Assembly: GCF_027587195.1 (NCBI RefSeq)
Contig: NZ_JAPDDP010000043.1
Location: 1-64,000, forward strand
Reading direction: 5' to 3'
Origin: Solirubrobacter phytolaccae
GTDB taxonomy: Bacteria > Actinomycetota > Thermoleophilia > Solirubrobacterales > Solirubrobacteraceae
Length of the DNA stretch: 64,000 nt
Position 1 is the first letter of the stretch. Each line of letters begins with the position of its first letter. Positions 16,675-25,553 of the stretch are shown piece after piece. The position numbers and the translations under genes are program-made. The notes under the pieces were generated by a model, which did not search any database, had not been told where the DNA came from, and saw nothing but the letters and a program-made list of their open reading frames with translations.

Positions 16675-17733
16675 ATGCAGCAGACGACCACGCCGGACCC
16701 GAGCCTCGAGCTCATCGGTCTTGTTCAGCGGCTCTCGTTGGCCCGCTCGCTCGCAGAGATCCAGTCGATCGTGCGCAGCGGCGCACGCCGGCTCACGGGT
16801 GCCGACGGCGCGACGTTCGTGCTCCGCGACGGCGACAAGTGCTTCTACGCGGACGAGGACGCGATCGAACCGTTGTGGAAAGGCCAGCGGTTCCCGCTCG
16901 GCCAGTGCATCTCCGGCTGGGCGATGAACAACCGCCGGTCGGTGGCGATCGAGGACATCTACGTCGACGACCGGATCCCGCACGCCGCGTATCGGCCGAC
17001 GTTCGTCAAGAGCCTGGCGATGGTCCCGATCCGCACGCTCGAACCGGTCGGCGCGATCGGCAACTACTGGGCCCACCAGCGCCAGCCGAGCGACCACGAG
17101 CTCGATCTGCTGCAGGCGCTCGCCGACTCCACCGCGGTCGCGATCGAGAACGTCCAGGTCTATGACCAGCTCGACGCCGCGCGCACCGAGACCCTGCAGT
17201 GCCTGGCCCGCGCCGCCGAGTACCGCGACGGCGCGACCCACGAGCACACCGAGCGCGTCGCCGGCCTCGCCGCCCAGCTGGCCACGGAGCTCGGCTGGAC
17301 CGCCGAGCGCGTGGAGCTGCTGCGGCTCGCCGCGCCCCTGCACGACATCGGCAAGCTCGCCGTCGCGGACGCCGTGCTGCTGAAGGCCGGCAAGCTCACC
17401 GACGAGGAGTTCGACCAGGTCAAGGAGCACGCCGAGGCCGGCGCCTCGATCCTCTCCGGCACGCACTCCGACGTGCTCCAGATGGGCCGCGAGATCGCCC
17501 GCACCCACCACGAGTGGTGGGACGGCAGCGGCTACCCGCACGGCCTGCGCGGCGCGGACATCCCCGACGCGGGGCGGATCGTCGCACTCGCCGACGTCTA
17601 CGACGCCCTGACCTCGCCGCGCCCCTACAAGGACGCGTGGACCCACGAGCAGGCCCGCGACGAGATCGTCCGCCTGCGCGGCCGCCACTTCGACCCGGCC
17701 GTGGTCGACGCGTTCCTGCGCCTGCGCCCGTAA
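16675..17733 (+). CDS. GAF and HD-GYP domain cyclic-di-GMP phosphodiesterase
   Basis: The 352-residue protein has an N-terminal GAF domain (about 12-160; RRLTGADGATFVLRDGDKCFY, GQCISGWAMNNRRSVAIEDIY) and a C-terminal HD-GYP domain (about 170-350) with HD at H223-D224 (LHDIGKLA) and GYP at G286-Y287-P288 (DGSGYPHGL). HD-GYP enzymes are metal-dependent phosphodiesterases that hydrolyse cyclic-di-GMP to GMP or pGpG. The GAF domain probably senses a ligand or redox state. The protein is cytoplasmic. With the GGDEF-EAL gene at 11902 it forms a local pair of second-messenger enzymes. It is convergent with the CHAT operon and only three bases separate the stops. Confidence 0.92.
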   Translation: MQQTTTPDPSLELIGLVQRLSLARSLAEIQSIVRSGARRLTGADGATFVLRDGDKCFYADEDAIEPLWKGQRFPLGQCISGWAMNNRRSVAIEDIYVDDRIPHAAYRPTFVKSLAMVPIRTLEPVGAIGNYWAHQRQPSDHELDLLQALADSTAVAIENVQVYDQLDAARTETLQCLARAAEYRDGATHEHTERVAGLAAQLATELGWTAERVELLRLAAPLHDIGKLAVADAVLLKAGKLTDEEFDQVKEHAEAGASILSGTHSDVLQMGREIARTHHEWWDGSGYPHGLRGADIPDAGRIVALADVYDALTSPRPYKDAWTHEQARDEIVRLRGRHFDPAVVDAFLRLRP

Positions 17734-17736
17734 GCG

Positions 17737-20700
17737 CTAGGGGAGCTTCGCGGTTCGCGTCACCACCGTCCGCTCCTCCACGCCGTCATACACGACCAGC
17801 CGGATCTCGGTTCCCGGCCGGTGCGCGCGAATGCGCAGGACGGTCTCGGCGGCGCCGGTGACCGGGATGCCGTCGATCGAACGGATCACCTCGCCAGGGC
17901 GCAGCCTCGCACCAGCGGCTGGACTGCCGTTCTCGACGCCGCCGACGCTCACGGGCTCCCCCGGAGCGCCGACGATGTGGACGCCGAGGTAGCCGCGCGT
18001 GAGGAGCATCTGGTCGATGTCGCGGGCGGAGGTCAGGGCCGTGCCGACCAGGAGGAGCACCACGAACGCCGCGCACCACAGCACGCGGCGGGCGGTCCGC
18101 AACCCTTTGAGTGGCGAGAGCGTCATATCGCTCCCCAGCCACTCGACGCGGGCGGCGTCGTAGTCGCCGAGCTTGAGCCCATCGCCTCCGGATTCGGCCT
18201 CCCGCCCCGCCCGGTCAAAGACCGCCTGGCCGAACCGCTCGACCTCGGGAGCGGCGTCGAGGAGAAAGCAGAGCTCGGCGAGCAGCGGCCACAGCGACAT
18301 CGACGTCCGTCCCGCGCACGCCGCTGCCGCGGCACTCGCCCGTACCGCCTCGAACACGGCCGGGGACAGCACGAGCGGCGCTCCCGAACCGACGCACACG
18401 ACGCGGTCGGGCGTATCCGTCGCCGGCTCTGAGACGTGCTTGACCGCCGCCCGAGCATCGGGCAGATCCCGAGCGATCGGATCGACGTCCACCGCCGCTT
18501 CGAGCACGTCCGCCGCGGACACCGTCGCCTGCGCGCGCGCCGCCGCGGCCCTCAAGACCCGGTCCAGCGCGAGGTCCGCCGGGGCGCGGAAGCGCACCGG
18601 CGCGACGTCCGACGCATGCTCGCGAGCCGTCGGCATCCCGTCGGCGTCCCAGTGCTGCGGTCGGTCCTTCCGGGGGCGTGACGCTGGGGCGACCGTGGAC
18701 CACACGGCCAGACAGGCCCAGTCCATCGGCGGCGCGTCCCGCCAGCGCTCGCGCTCGGCACCCGGAGGCGGCAGCACGGCCTCGCGGACCGCGAGTGAAA
18801 GGGAGGCTCCGGTCGGCAGCCTGGCCGCGACGGAGTGGAGCAGCCGAACCACGCCGGTGGCCGGCGTCGGGGTGACGGCGCCGACCACGGTGCGCGCCCC
18901 GTTCATCAGACACGCGATCGGGAAGCCGAACGGCTCCTCGCCCGCATTCACCTCACCCGCACCGATCCAGCAATTGCCCAGGATCACCGCCGGCGGCCAC
19001 GGTAGGCGAAGCGCCGAGATGGCCGACAGCGAGGCGTCACCCATCAGGATCACGTTGTCGGTCACGCTTCTCCCGGCCTGTCCGTGGGCCAGGATGACGG
19101 CGAGGTCGGGCCGGGGCAGGGTGCCGAGCGCCAGCTCGAACTCGGCGCGCGTCGCGCTGGAGCGCACCTCACCGACCCAGGCCGGCGCCGCCGCTCCCGC
19201 CAGGACCCGTTCGTCGACCTGCGTGACGATCACGCCCGAACCCCCACGCTCGTCGCCCACGTCCGCGCTGAGCAGGGTCAAGGACGGTGTCAGCTGGACG
19301 TCGGCAAGCTCGGCGAGCGCGACGCCGTCCACGTGCAAGCCCGGGAAGGGCAGGCTGGCCAACGGACCGTCCGGGACGATGACGAGGCATGCTCGCCCAC
19401 CGTCCCGGGCGGCGGACCGGAGCTCGTCCCCGAGCGTTTCCGGCAGGATGGACCGGGCGAGCGCCGTCCACAGGTCATCCCAGAGCGGAACGCCGAACGC
19501 CGCTTTCACGGCCGCGTGACGACGGTCCGTGATCGCGCTCAGCAGCTCGCTCGCATCACCGTCGTCGATGCGCGAGAAGAACGTCGCCTCGCCGAGCGTG
19601 GGCGAGATCAGGACGCCGCCCACGCTCCAGCCGGCCCCGTCGCGCGAGCAGTGGTAGACGAGCCCGACGCCCGAGCCGAGCGCGCGTCGCACCGCCGCCA
19701 GGTCCACGGCGTCCAGCAGCAGCGCGGCGTCGCGAGCGTGCGTGAACCGCTCGACCGCGGCGCTCCGCGCGTCCGCGGCGACCGCCGCGTCGCTCTCGCC
19801 CTCCGCGCGCGCCAACTGCTCCAGCAGCGCGTCCAGCTCGTCGTCGGTCGCGAGCGGGTCGCCACGCAGCGCGGCGCCGAGCGTGGTCCGATGGACCGAC
19901 TCGAGCAGCCACATCGCCAGCTCGCCCGCCTTCTCGCGGTGCCAGACGACGTCCGTCGCGAGGCGCTCGAACATGGTCGTGTAGAGCCGACGCAGGCTCT
20001 GCACCCATGCGCCACGGCTGGCTCCCTGTCGCAGCGGACCGCGTTCCCGCTCGATCACCTCGAAGGACACGCGCACGAGGTCGAGGGCGTGCGACTCATG
20101 CTCCGATGTCCCGGCCCCGGCACGCAACAGGTTGCCGGCCGCGCGCACCATGACGTCGGCGCTGCGCGTCCGATCCTTGATGAGCGCGAACTCCTCGTAC
20201 GCGTCCGTGTAGGCATCCGCGGCGTCCAGCAGCTCACCCCGAGCGTCGTGGATGGAGCCGATGGTCTCGAGCGCCAGCCCGCGCACGCGTTGCATTCGCA
20301 GGTGCTCGTCGAACGCGAGCTCCGTCAAGGGGTGAACGGTCACGGCGCGGACCACCTCGCAGAGCGCATACGCGCTTTCCCGTGCCCCCTCGGGGTCTCG
20401 CTCCCTGGATGTCCGGACGTGTTGGAGCAGCTCCAGGGCGACGGCAGCCGGTCGTCGCTGCCAGACGAGCCGTAGCCAGCGGCGCCCCGGGTCAGGGTCG
20501 GAAGGCGGGGCGTCGTCGAGCTCGGCGTGCAGCTGGGCCGCGAGCGAGCGGAGCGCCGGCGGCGTTCGACGCGCCACGGCCTCGGCCTGTGCGATCGCGT
20601 CGGCGGCATCCCGGTCGCGGCCGACGCTCTGCAGGAACAGCGCATAGGCCGAGAGCACCGCTGGCTCCCGCGCGACGCGCGAGCACGCCAGCGCGTCGCG

Positions 20701-21414
20701 GCTCAGCCGCTCGGCGTCGACGATCCCCGACCGAGCCAAGCAGTGCTCGATCGCACGGGCGCGCACGTACGCCTCGGATCGAGGGTCGCCGTGTCGGCTG
20801 AACACCCGCACCGCCTCGTCCAGGGCCGCTTCGACGCCCTCACCGCTCGTGTAGAAGGTGCCGTCCGGGATCACCGTCGCGCACCACCGCAGGACCCGAA
20901 CGCCGTTCAGCGACCGCAGGGCGCGCAACGACGGCCTGAACCCGGCCCTCGTCTCGCCCCGCAGCCGAGCCCGATCACGCCACCGCGGGAGCCGCACTAC
21001 GATCAGCAACGCAACGGCCAGCGGAGCGAAGCGGCCCACGACGGTGCCCGGCGTGTCCCACAGCTTCAGGAACGCCGTTAGGGCGATGAGTGCCCCGGCG
21101 AGCAGGAGCAGCACGACCCGCCGCGGCGGCGATCGGTCGTCGTCGAGCGCGGCGCCGAGACGGAGACACGCCAGGGCGACCGCGCCGGCAAGGAGCGCCG
21201 GGAACCAGATCTGTGCTCCCGTCGCCACGATGGCCGCGTCGCTCGACCTCAGCCGCCGGCCGACCGTCGGATCGAACGCGACGTCGTTGAACTGCGCTCC
21301 GAAGAGCACCGCGAGCACGACGAAGATGCCGACGACCACCAGGTCATCCGCCCAGCTGCGCGCCACCGCTACGACGCGGTATGTCCGCGCGTCGAGGAAG
21401 GCCGCCGCCGTCAT
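17737..21414 (-). CDS. Membrane TPR-CHAT protease with C-terminal transmembrane PDZ domain
   Basis: The 1225-residue protein has four N-terminal transmembrane helices (about 15-150), a long helical TPR-like region (about 170-560), and a CHAT (caspase-like clan CD) peptidase domain (about 620-960). The catalytic pair is visible as His777 (VILAHGQAG) and Cys815 (ILGNCWIGAG). The domain also has the LVIVPDGPLASLPFPGL and FGFPIACLMNGARTVVGAV strands typical of CHAT. A helical region resembling Clp-N repeats follows (about 985-1090). Then come a fifth membrane helix (about 1110-1127) and a C-terminal PDZ domain (about 1141-1217, GYLGVHI...NGSPAAGARLRPGEVIRSIDGIPV) of HtrA type. Topology would put CHAT inside and PDZ outside. 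It is the last gene of a tight operon; its ATG overlaps the stop of the upstream CHAT gene (ATGA). The long in-frame extension upstream of 21414 lies inside that gene and is rejected. Confidence 0.88.
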   Translation of the reverse strand: MTAAAFLDARTYRVVAVARSWADDLVVVGIFVVLAVLFGAQFNDVAFDPTVGRRLRSSDAAIVATGAQIWFPALLAGAVALACLRLGAALDDDRSPPRRVVLLLLAGALIALTAFLKLWDTPGTVVGRFAPLAVALLIVVRLPRWRDRARLRGETRAGFRPSLRALRSLNGVRVLRWCATVIPDGTFYTSGEGVEAALDEAVRVFSRHGDPRSEAYVRARAIEHCLARSGIVDAERLSRDALACSRVAREPAVLSAYALFLQSVGRDRDAADAIAQAEAVARRTPPALRSLAAQLHAELDDAPPSDPDPGRRWLRLVWQRRPAAVALELLQHVRTSRERDPEGARESAYALCEVVRAVTVHPLTELAFDEHLRMQRVRGLALETIGSIHDARGELLDAADAYTDAYEEFALIKDRTRSADVMVRAAGNLLRAGAGTSEHESHALDLVRVSFEVIERERGPLRQGASRGAWVQSLRRLYTTMFERLATDVVWHREKAGELAMWLLESVHRTTLGAALRGDPLATDDELDALLEQLARAEGESDAAVAADARSAAVERFTHARDAALLLDAVDLAAVRRALGSGVGLVYHCSRDGAGWSVGGVLISPTLGEATFFSRIDDGDASELLSAITDRRHAAVKAAFGVPLWDDLWTALARSILPETLGDELRSAARDGGRACLVIVPDGPLASLPFPGLHVDGVALAELADVQLTPSLTLLSADVGDERGGSGVIVTQVDERVLAGAAAPAWVGEVRSSATRAEFELALGTLPRPDLAVILAHGQAGRSVTDNVILMGDASLSAISALRLPWPPAVILGNCWIGAGEVNAGEEPFGFPIACLMNGARTVVGAVTPTPATGVVRLLHSVAARLPTGASLSLAVREAVLPPPGAERERWRDAPPMDWACLAVWSTVAPASRPRKDRPQHWDADGMPTAREHASDVAPVRFRAPADLALDRVLRAAAARAQATVSAADVLEAAVDVDPIARDLPDARAAVKHVSEPATDTPDRVVCVGSGAPLVLSPAVFEAVRASAAAAACAGRTSMSLWPLLAELCFLLDAAPEVERFGQAVFDRAGREAESGGDGLKLGDYDAARVEWLGSDMTLSPLKGLRTARRVLWCAAFVVLLLVGTALTSARDIDQMLLTRGYLGVHIVGAPGEPVSVGGVENGSPAAGARLRPGEVIRSIDGIPVTGAAETVLRIRAHRPGTEIRLVVYDGVEERTVVTRTAKLP

Positions 21415-24400
21415 GCCGGGAGGTCGCCGCGGAGCGGCAGCAACGAGATGCAGACCGCTCCGAGCCCGTCCGCCACGGAAGGCAGCTCCGTCGACCGCAG
21501 GTACGCGAGCTGCGCGGCTCGCAGCGCCGCCGCCGGCGGCTGCGCCCGGGCGAGGTCCGTGCCGACCCTGGCGTAGAGACGCACGGTGGTCGGAGCCGGA
21601 TCGTCGTCGGAGGCACCCGTGATCCGGACGACCGCCGCGATCACCGTGGTGGCGCCTCGCAGCATGCACGAGATCGGGAGGCCGAGCGGCTCTCCGCCCA
21701 GTCGCGGGTCGATCCGGCCGATGACGCAGGCCGCGAACACGACCCAATCGGGCCACCCGTGCGACAGCGCACCGCCTGCGGAGAGCCAGCGGTCGTCCGG
21801 GAACTGCACCCGCTGCTGCAGGCCGGTGCCCTCCCCGTGCGTGCCCAAGTAGGCGCCGCCGTGGACCTGGGCGTCCAACCCGTCGGTGAACGCGTCACGG
21901 GTCTCGGCCCTGACGACCGACAGGCGTTCACGCAGCAGATCGAGCACCGGCTCCGACGCGTGCGCCAGGACGCTGTCGCGGCCCGCGCGTCTCCTCCAGA
22001 CGCCCGATCCGGCGAGATCGTAGGCCGGGACCAGCTGGATGACGGCCCGCTCGGCCAGCGGACTTCCAGCCACCGAGAGCGCGGCCCACGGAACACCGGC
22101 GACGTAGCCGTCGGGCACGATCAACAGCCGCTCCGGACGGTCGGGGTCGGCCATGACGAGTCGGTCGCGCAGGCCCTCGGGGAGCAGCGCGTCCGCCAGT
22201 TGCTGCCAGACCGGCCCGGAGTCGTCCCACGGGTAGTGCAGCTCACCACCACTGAAGCCTCGGCCCGCACGAAGCCGGCTCACGGCATGCTCCGGCCCAT
22301 ATGCGGGCCGGTCCACCCGGTGGACGCGCGCGCCGCCTTCGGGACTCACCCACACGCACCAGGTCGCGCCTCCAGGGGCGACGTTGAACGCCAGGACGTG
22401 TCCGTTCGCGCGTGCCACGGCCCTCAGGTCCTCGGGGTGGACGGCACGCTCCCGGAAGACGGCGGCAGCGACGGCCGACATCTCGCTGGCGACGTCCGCG
22501 TGCCCGTTGCTGTCCACGTCGATGCCCCGCAGGCGGTCGGCGACCTCGCGTGGAAACGACAGGTCACGTTCACTGAGCATCTGTGAGATGGCGCTGCGTC
22601 GTAGCGACTCGACGAGCACTGCAGCCGTGATGCCGGCCGTCGCGACGCCCGCCTCGTCCGCGCGCTCGAGCGCGCCGAGGGCCTGCTCATAGACGTCCTG
22701 CCCCGCGACGATCATGGCCATCCGCCGCTCCGTGCTGCTGAGCTGCCCGCGCCGCTGCTCCAGCACCTCGGTCCCCGCGGCGATCTCCCCGACCGCAGCC
22801 TGGAAGCGCCGGCGCTCGGCCAGCGAGCATCCGAGCAGGATCCGCGCGACGGCGCGCCAGTACGGATCTCCCTGCGTGGAGAGCCGCCGCAGCGCGTCCC
22901 TGAGCTTCGTCTCGGCACGGTCCGGACGTCCGGACTCCAGCTGGATCCGGCCGGCGAGCACCATCGCCCGTCCCTGCGCGCTGGCCACGGCACGCGCCGT
23001 CTGCGCGTCGAGCTCCTCCAGCTCGAGGCCGGGCGACGCATCCAGGTGCATGTCCTCGAGCCGTCGCAGCGCCGCTTCCCGATCCTTGTCGGCGTACATC
23101 GCGGACGCGACCACCAGCTCACGGTCGATCATCTGCGCGAGACCCGTCGCGACGACCCGAGGCGGCGGATGCTCCCTGAGCACCTCAAGCGCCTCGGCCG
23201 ACTCGTCGAGGCGCGCGTGGGTCTCAGCCAGCGCCACGGCGATCTGCCGTGCCTGCGCCGTGCGCGCCTTCGCCTGCTTCAGCGCCAGCGCCAGCTGGTC
23301 GCGGCCGAGCGCGTCCTGGCCCAGCTGCACCTGCAGCATCCCGACGGCGTAGTGCCCCGTGACGGTGAACGCGTGGTTCGTCTCTCCGAGACGATCGAGG
23401 CGCTTCGCAGCGTCGTCGAGTTGCCCGGCTTCGAGCTGCCACAGCGCGATTCTCGCGTTGCAGTCGGCGACCAGCGAAGGGTTGGCAGCGGCTTTCGGGT
23501 CAGCCGCCAGGTCCTCCAGCATCTCGATCGCCAGCGGCACGCGGAATGCCGCCGCCGCTTCGTCGGCCGCCAGCCAGACGTCGCGCAACCGCCGGGGTGT
23601 CCTGCGCGGCGGCGCCCAGGGCTCTCGCTTCGGGCCGCTGACGATCCAGCGCTCGAGTGAGGCCCGGATCTGGTGCGACGCGATGCCGACGATGATCCCC
23701 ACCGCGATCGCCCCGGCGGACTCGGGACCGATGGCCACGTAGGCGACGGCCGCGACCACGGCGGCGCGGACGAACGGCACCTTGCGGCGCCCGATGAGCA
23801 CGGCCAGAAGCACCGCCACCACCATCGGCGGCGCGTACCGCAGCAGCTCGCCGTCGATTGGACCCACGGGCGCGGGCCCGACGACGAACGCCGCTGTGAG
23901 CGCGGCGAGCACGATTCCCAGCACCCTCGCCCCCGCGCCGACAACAAGGTCGAGCACGTACGACCGCTGCAGCTCGCCACCGAAGTGGATGCCCTCCGCT
24001 CTGTCACTCCAGCGCCCGGTCACCGCCGAGCGCACGACGCGGAGGCCCGTCCGGACCATCGTGACGGGCCGCATCTCGGCCCACGCCGCGGCCACGAGCT
24101 GCGCGGCGAACGCCCACAGCTCGTCCCGTTCCTGCGTGTTCGTCGCGATGGCCGTCCGGAGCCGGAGCTCGGCTTCGTCGTACGTCCCGCCCTCGAGGTC
24201 GAGGCCGTCCAGCACGTGACGGCGGGCAACCGCGATTCGCTCGAGCCCTCGACGCCGGCACCCCCGGTCCCCGAAGCCTCCGGCCGCCGCGAGGACCACT
24301 TCGGCCAGCACGGCGCGTACGACCAGCAGAGCGCCGGCGACCGGAGCGAGGACGGCCAGCCCGCCGGCCAGCACCACGGCCGCTCCCGGCAGGCGAAGGA

Positions 24401-25544
24401 GCCGCAGCCAGGCCACCGCGACGGTGAGACCGACGACGCCCACCGGCGCGTCGTCGACGACGGCCGCCGCCACGATCGCGCCGACCGCGAGCACGGGACG
24501 CCCGACCGCCCAGAGCAGGCGAAAGCCCCGCGGAAGTCCGTACCAGGGCTCGAGCGGACCGCCGCTCGCCGTCCGCGCGGCCACTGGGTCCGGCTTGACC
24601 CGCGCGAGCACCGGAGCGACCGGAGCTGGGCGCCGGTCTCGTTTCCACCAGGCCAGCGCACGGACCCCGTCCCGCAGCATGGACGCGAGGACGACGACCC
24701 ACACCCCCGCTTCGAGGAACCGCAGCCTGATGAGCCGCCCCCGCGTGAGCACGGCCAGCTCCTCTCTCGGGAGCAGCTCGTCGGTGCCCGGAGGGAGCTT
24801 CATCGCCAACTCCGTCCGCGTCACCAGACCGCGTGCGGCGGCGCTCTTGCCGAAGGTCTGGAAGCCGGCCAGCAGTTGGCTCTCCGAGAGCGGCAGCGCG
24901 TCCCGCAGGACGGCGGTCTCCACCCATTCGTGAGCGGCCGAGTGCACGACCAGCACCGCGGAACCGGCCAGCCCGTCCGGGGTCAAGCGGATGTCGGCGG
25001 TCCGCACGTAGGCGTCTGCCAGCGCCACCGCCTCGCACGCGAACCGGGTGCAGTCGCCGCCTCGCGGATCCGCGAGGATCCCGCCGTCGAACGCGGCCCG
25101 CCCCGGGTCGGCACCGAGATGACGTCCCCAGAGCTCCGGTGCCTCGCTTCGGGCGAGCGCCACCATGTGCCAGGTCGAGATCGGCTCGTCGCCGGCGACC
25201 GCACGCAACTGGGCGTGGAGGTCCGGCGGCAGGAGGGCGAACGCGGACGCGAGCACAGCCGGATCGGCCGTCGGCCGGCGCAGGATGAACAGCAGGAGCA
25301 GCGACTCGTGCGTCAGCGCGCTCGCCGCGGCGACGATCGCCACCGGCCACTCGCCCAAGATGAGCGCCACGAGCGCCAGCACGACCGAGGCGACAGCGCC
25401 TTGCGCGACGACGAACATCGCGACGAACGCGACGGCGGTACGGCGCAGGTCACCTTCGAGCGCGCCCGTCACCGTCAGGATCAGCAGCGCGATCTCGACG
25501 AGGATGAACACCCTGCCGGGGACCCGTGAGCGAGACGCGGTCAT
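21411..25544 (-). CDS. Polytopic membrane TPR-CHAT protease
   Basis: The 1377-residue protein has roughly ten or more hydrophobic segments spread over residues 10-600, broken by a soluble segment (about 110-300). A TPR-like helical solenoid follows (about 635-1000; AIEMLEDLAADPKAAANPS, ALKQAKARTAQARQIAVALAE). A CHAT peptidase domain occupies about 1060-1377. Catalytic residues are His1236 (YLGTHGEG) and Cys1273 (VFAACVIGR), with LLIVPDGYVAGVPWAAL and LGLPISCMLRGATTVIAAV matching the CHAT core. It starts 10 bases after the Clp-N-like gene and overlaps the next CHAT gene by four bases. CHAT enzymes are caspase relatives that cleave protein partners on activation. The substrate here is unknown; neighbouring gene products or the paralogous CHAT protein are candidates by inference. 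Confidence 0.88.
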   Translation of the reverse strand: MTASRSRVPGRVFILVEIALLILTVTGALEGDLRRTAVAFVAMFVVAQGAVASVVLALVALILGEWPVAIVAAASALTHESLLLLFILRRPTADPAVLASAFALLPPDLHAQLRAVAGDEPISTWHMVALARSEAPELWGRHLGADPGRAAFDGGILADPRGGDCTRFACEAVALADAYVRTADIRLTPDGLAGSAVLVVHSAAHEWVETAVLRDALPLSESQLLAGFQTFGKSAAARGLVTRTELAMKLPPGTDELLPREELAVLTRGRLIRLRFLEAGVWVVVLASMLRDGVRALAWWKRDRRPAPVAPVLARVKPDPVAARTASGGPLEPWYGLPRGFRLLWAVGRPVLAVGAIVAAAVVDDAPVGVVGLTVAVAWLRLLRLPGAAVVLAGGLAVLAPVAGALLVVRAVLAEVVLAAAGGFGDRGCRRRGLERIAVARRHVLDGLDLEGGTYDEAELRLRTAIATNTQERDELWAFAAQLVAAAWAEMRPVTMVRTGLRVVRSAVTGRWSDRAEGIHFGGELQRSYVLDLVVGAGARVLGIVLAALTAAFVVGPAPVGPIDGELLRYAPPMVVAVLLAVLIGRRKVPFVRAAVVAAVAYVAIGPESAGAIAVGIIVGIASHQIRASLERWIVSGPKREPWAPPRRTPRRLRDVWLAADEAAAAFRVPLAIEMLEDLAADPKAAANPSLVADCNARIALWQLEAGQLDDAAKRLDRLGETNHAFTVTGHYAVGMLQVQLGQDALGRDQLALALKQAKARTAQARQIAVALAETHARLDESAEALEVLREHPPPRVVATGLAQMIDRELVVASAMYADKDREAALRRLEDMHLDASPGLELEELDAQTARAVASAQGRAMVLAGRIQLESGRPDRAETKLRDALRRLSTQGDPYWRAVARILLGCSLAERRRFQAAVGEIAAGTEVLEQRRGQLSSTERRMAMIVAGQDVYEQALGALERADEAGVATAGITAAVLVESLRRSAISQMLSERDLSFPREVADRLRGIDVDSNGHADVASEMSAVAAAVFRERAVHPEDLRAVARANGHVLAFNVAPGGATWCVWVSPEGGARVHRVDRPAYGPEHAVSRLRAGRGFSGGELHYPWDDSGPVWQQLADALLPEGLRDRLVMADPDRPERLLIVPDGYVAGVPWAALSVAGSPLAERAVIQLVPAYDLAGSGVWRRRAGRDSVLAHASEPVLDLLRERLSVVRAETRDAFTDGLDAQVHGGAYLGTHGEGTGLQQRVQFPDDRWLSAGGALSHGWPDWVVFAACVIGRIDPRLGGEPLGLPISCMLRGATTVIAAVVRITGASDDDPAPTTVRLYARVGTDLARAQPPAAALRAAQLAYLRSTELPSVADGLGAVCISLLPLRGDLPA

Positions 25545-25553
25545 CAGCGTGCG

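Noticed and set aside
21415-21756. N-terminal extension of the CHAT-PDZ gene to 21756
   Set aside because: It would overlap the upstream CHAT gene by 345 bases; the ATG at 21414 gives an ATGA overlap and a natural membrane start.
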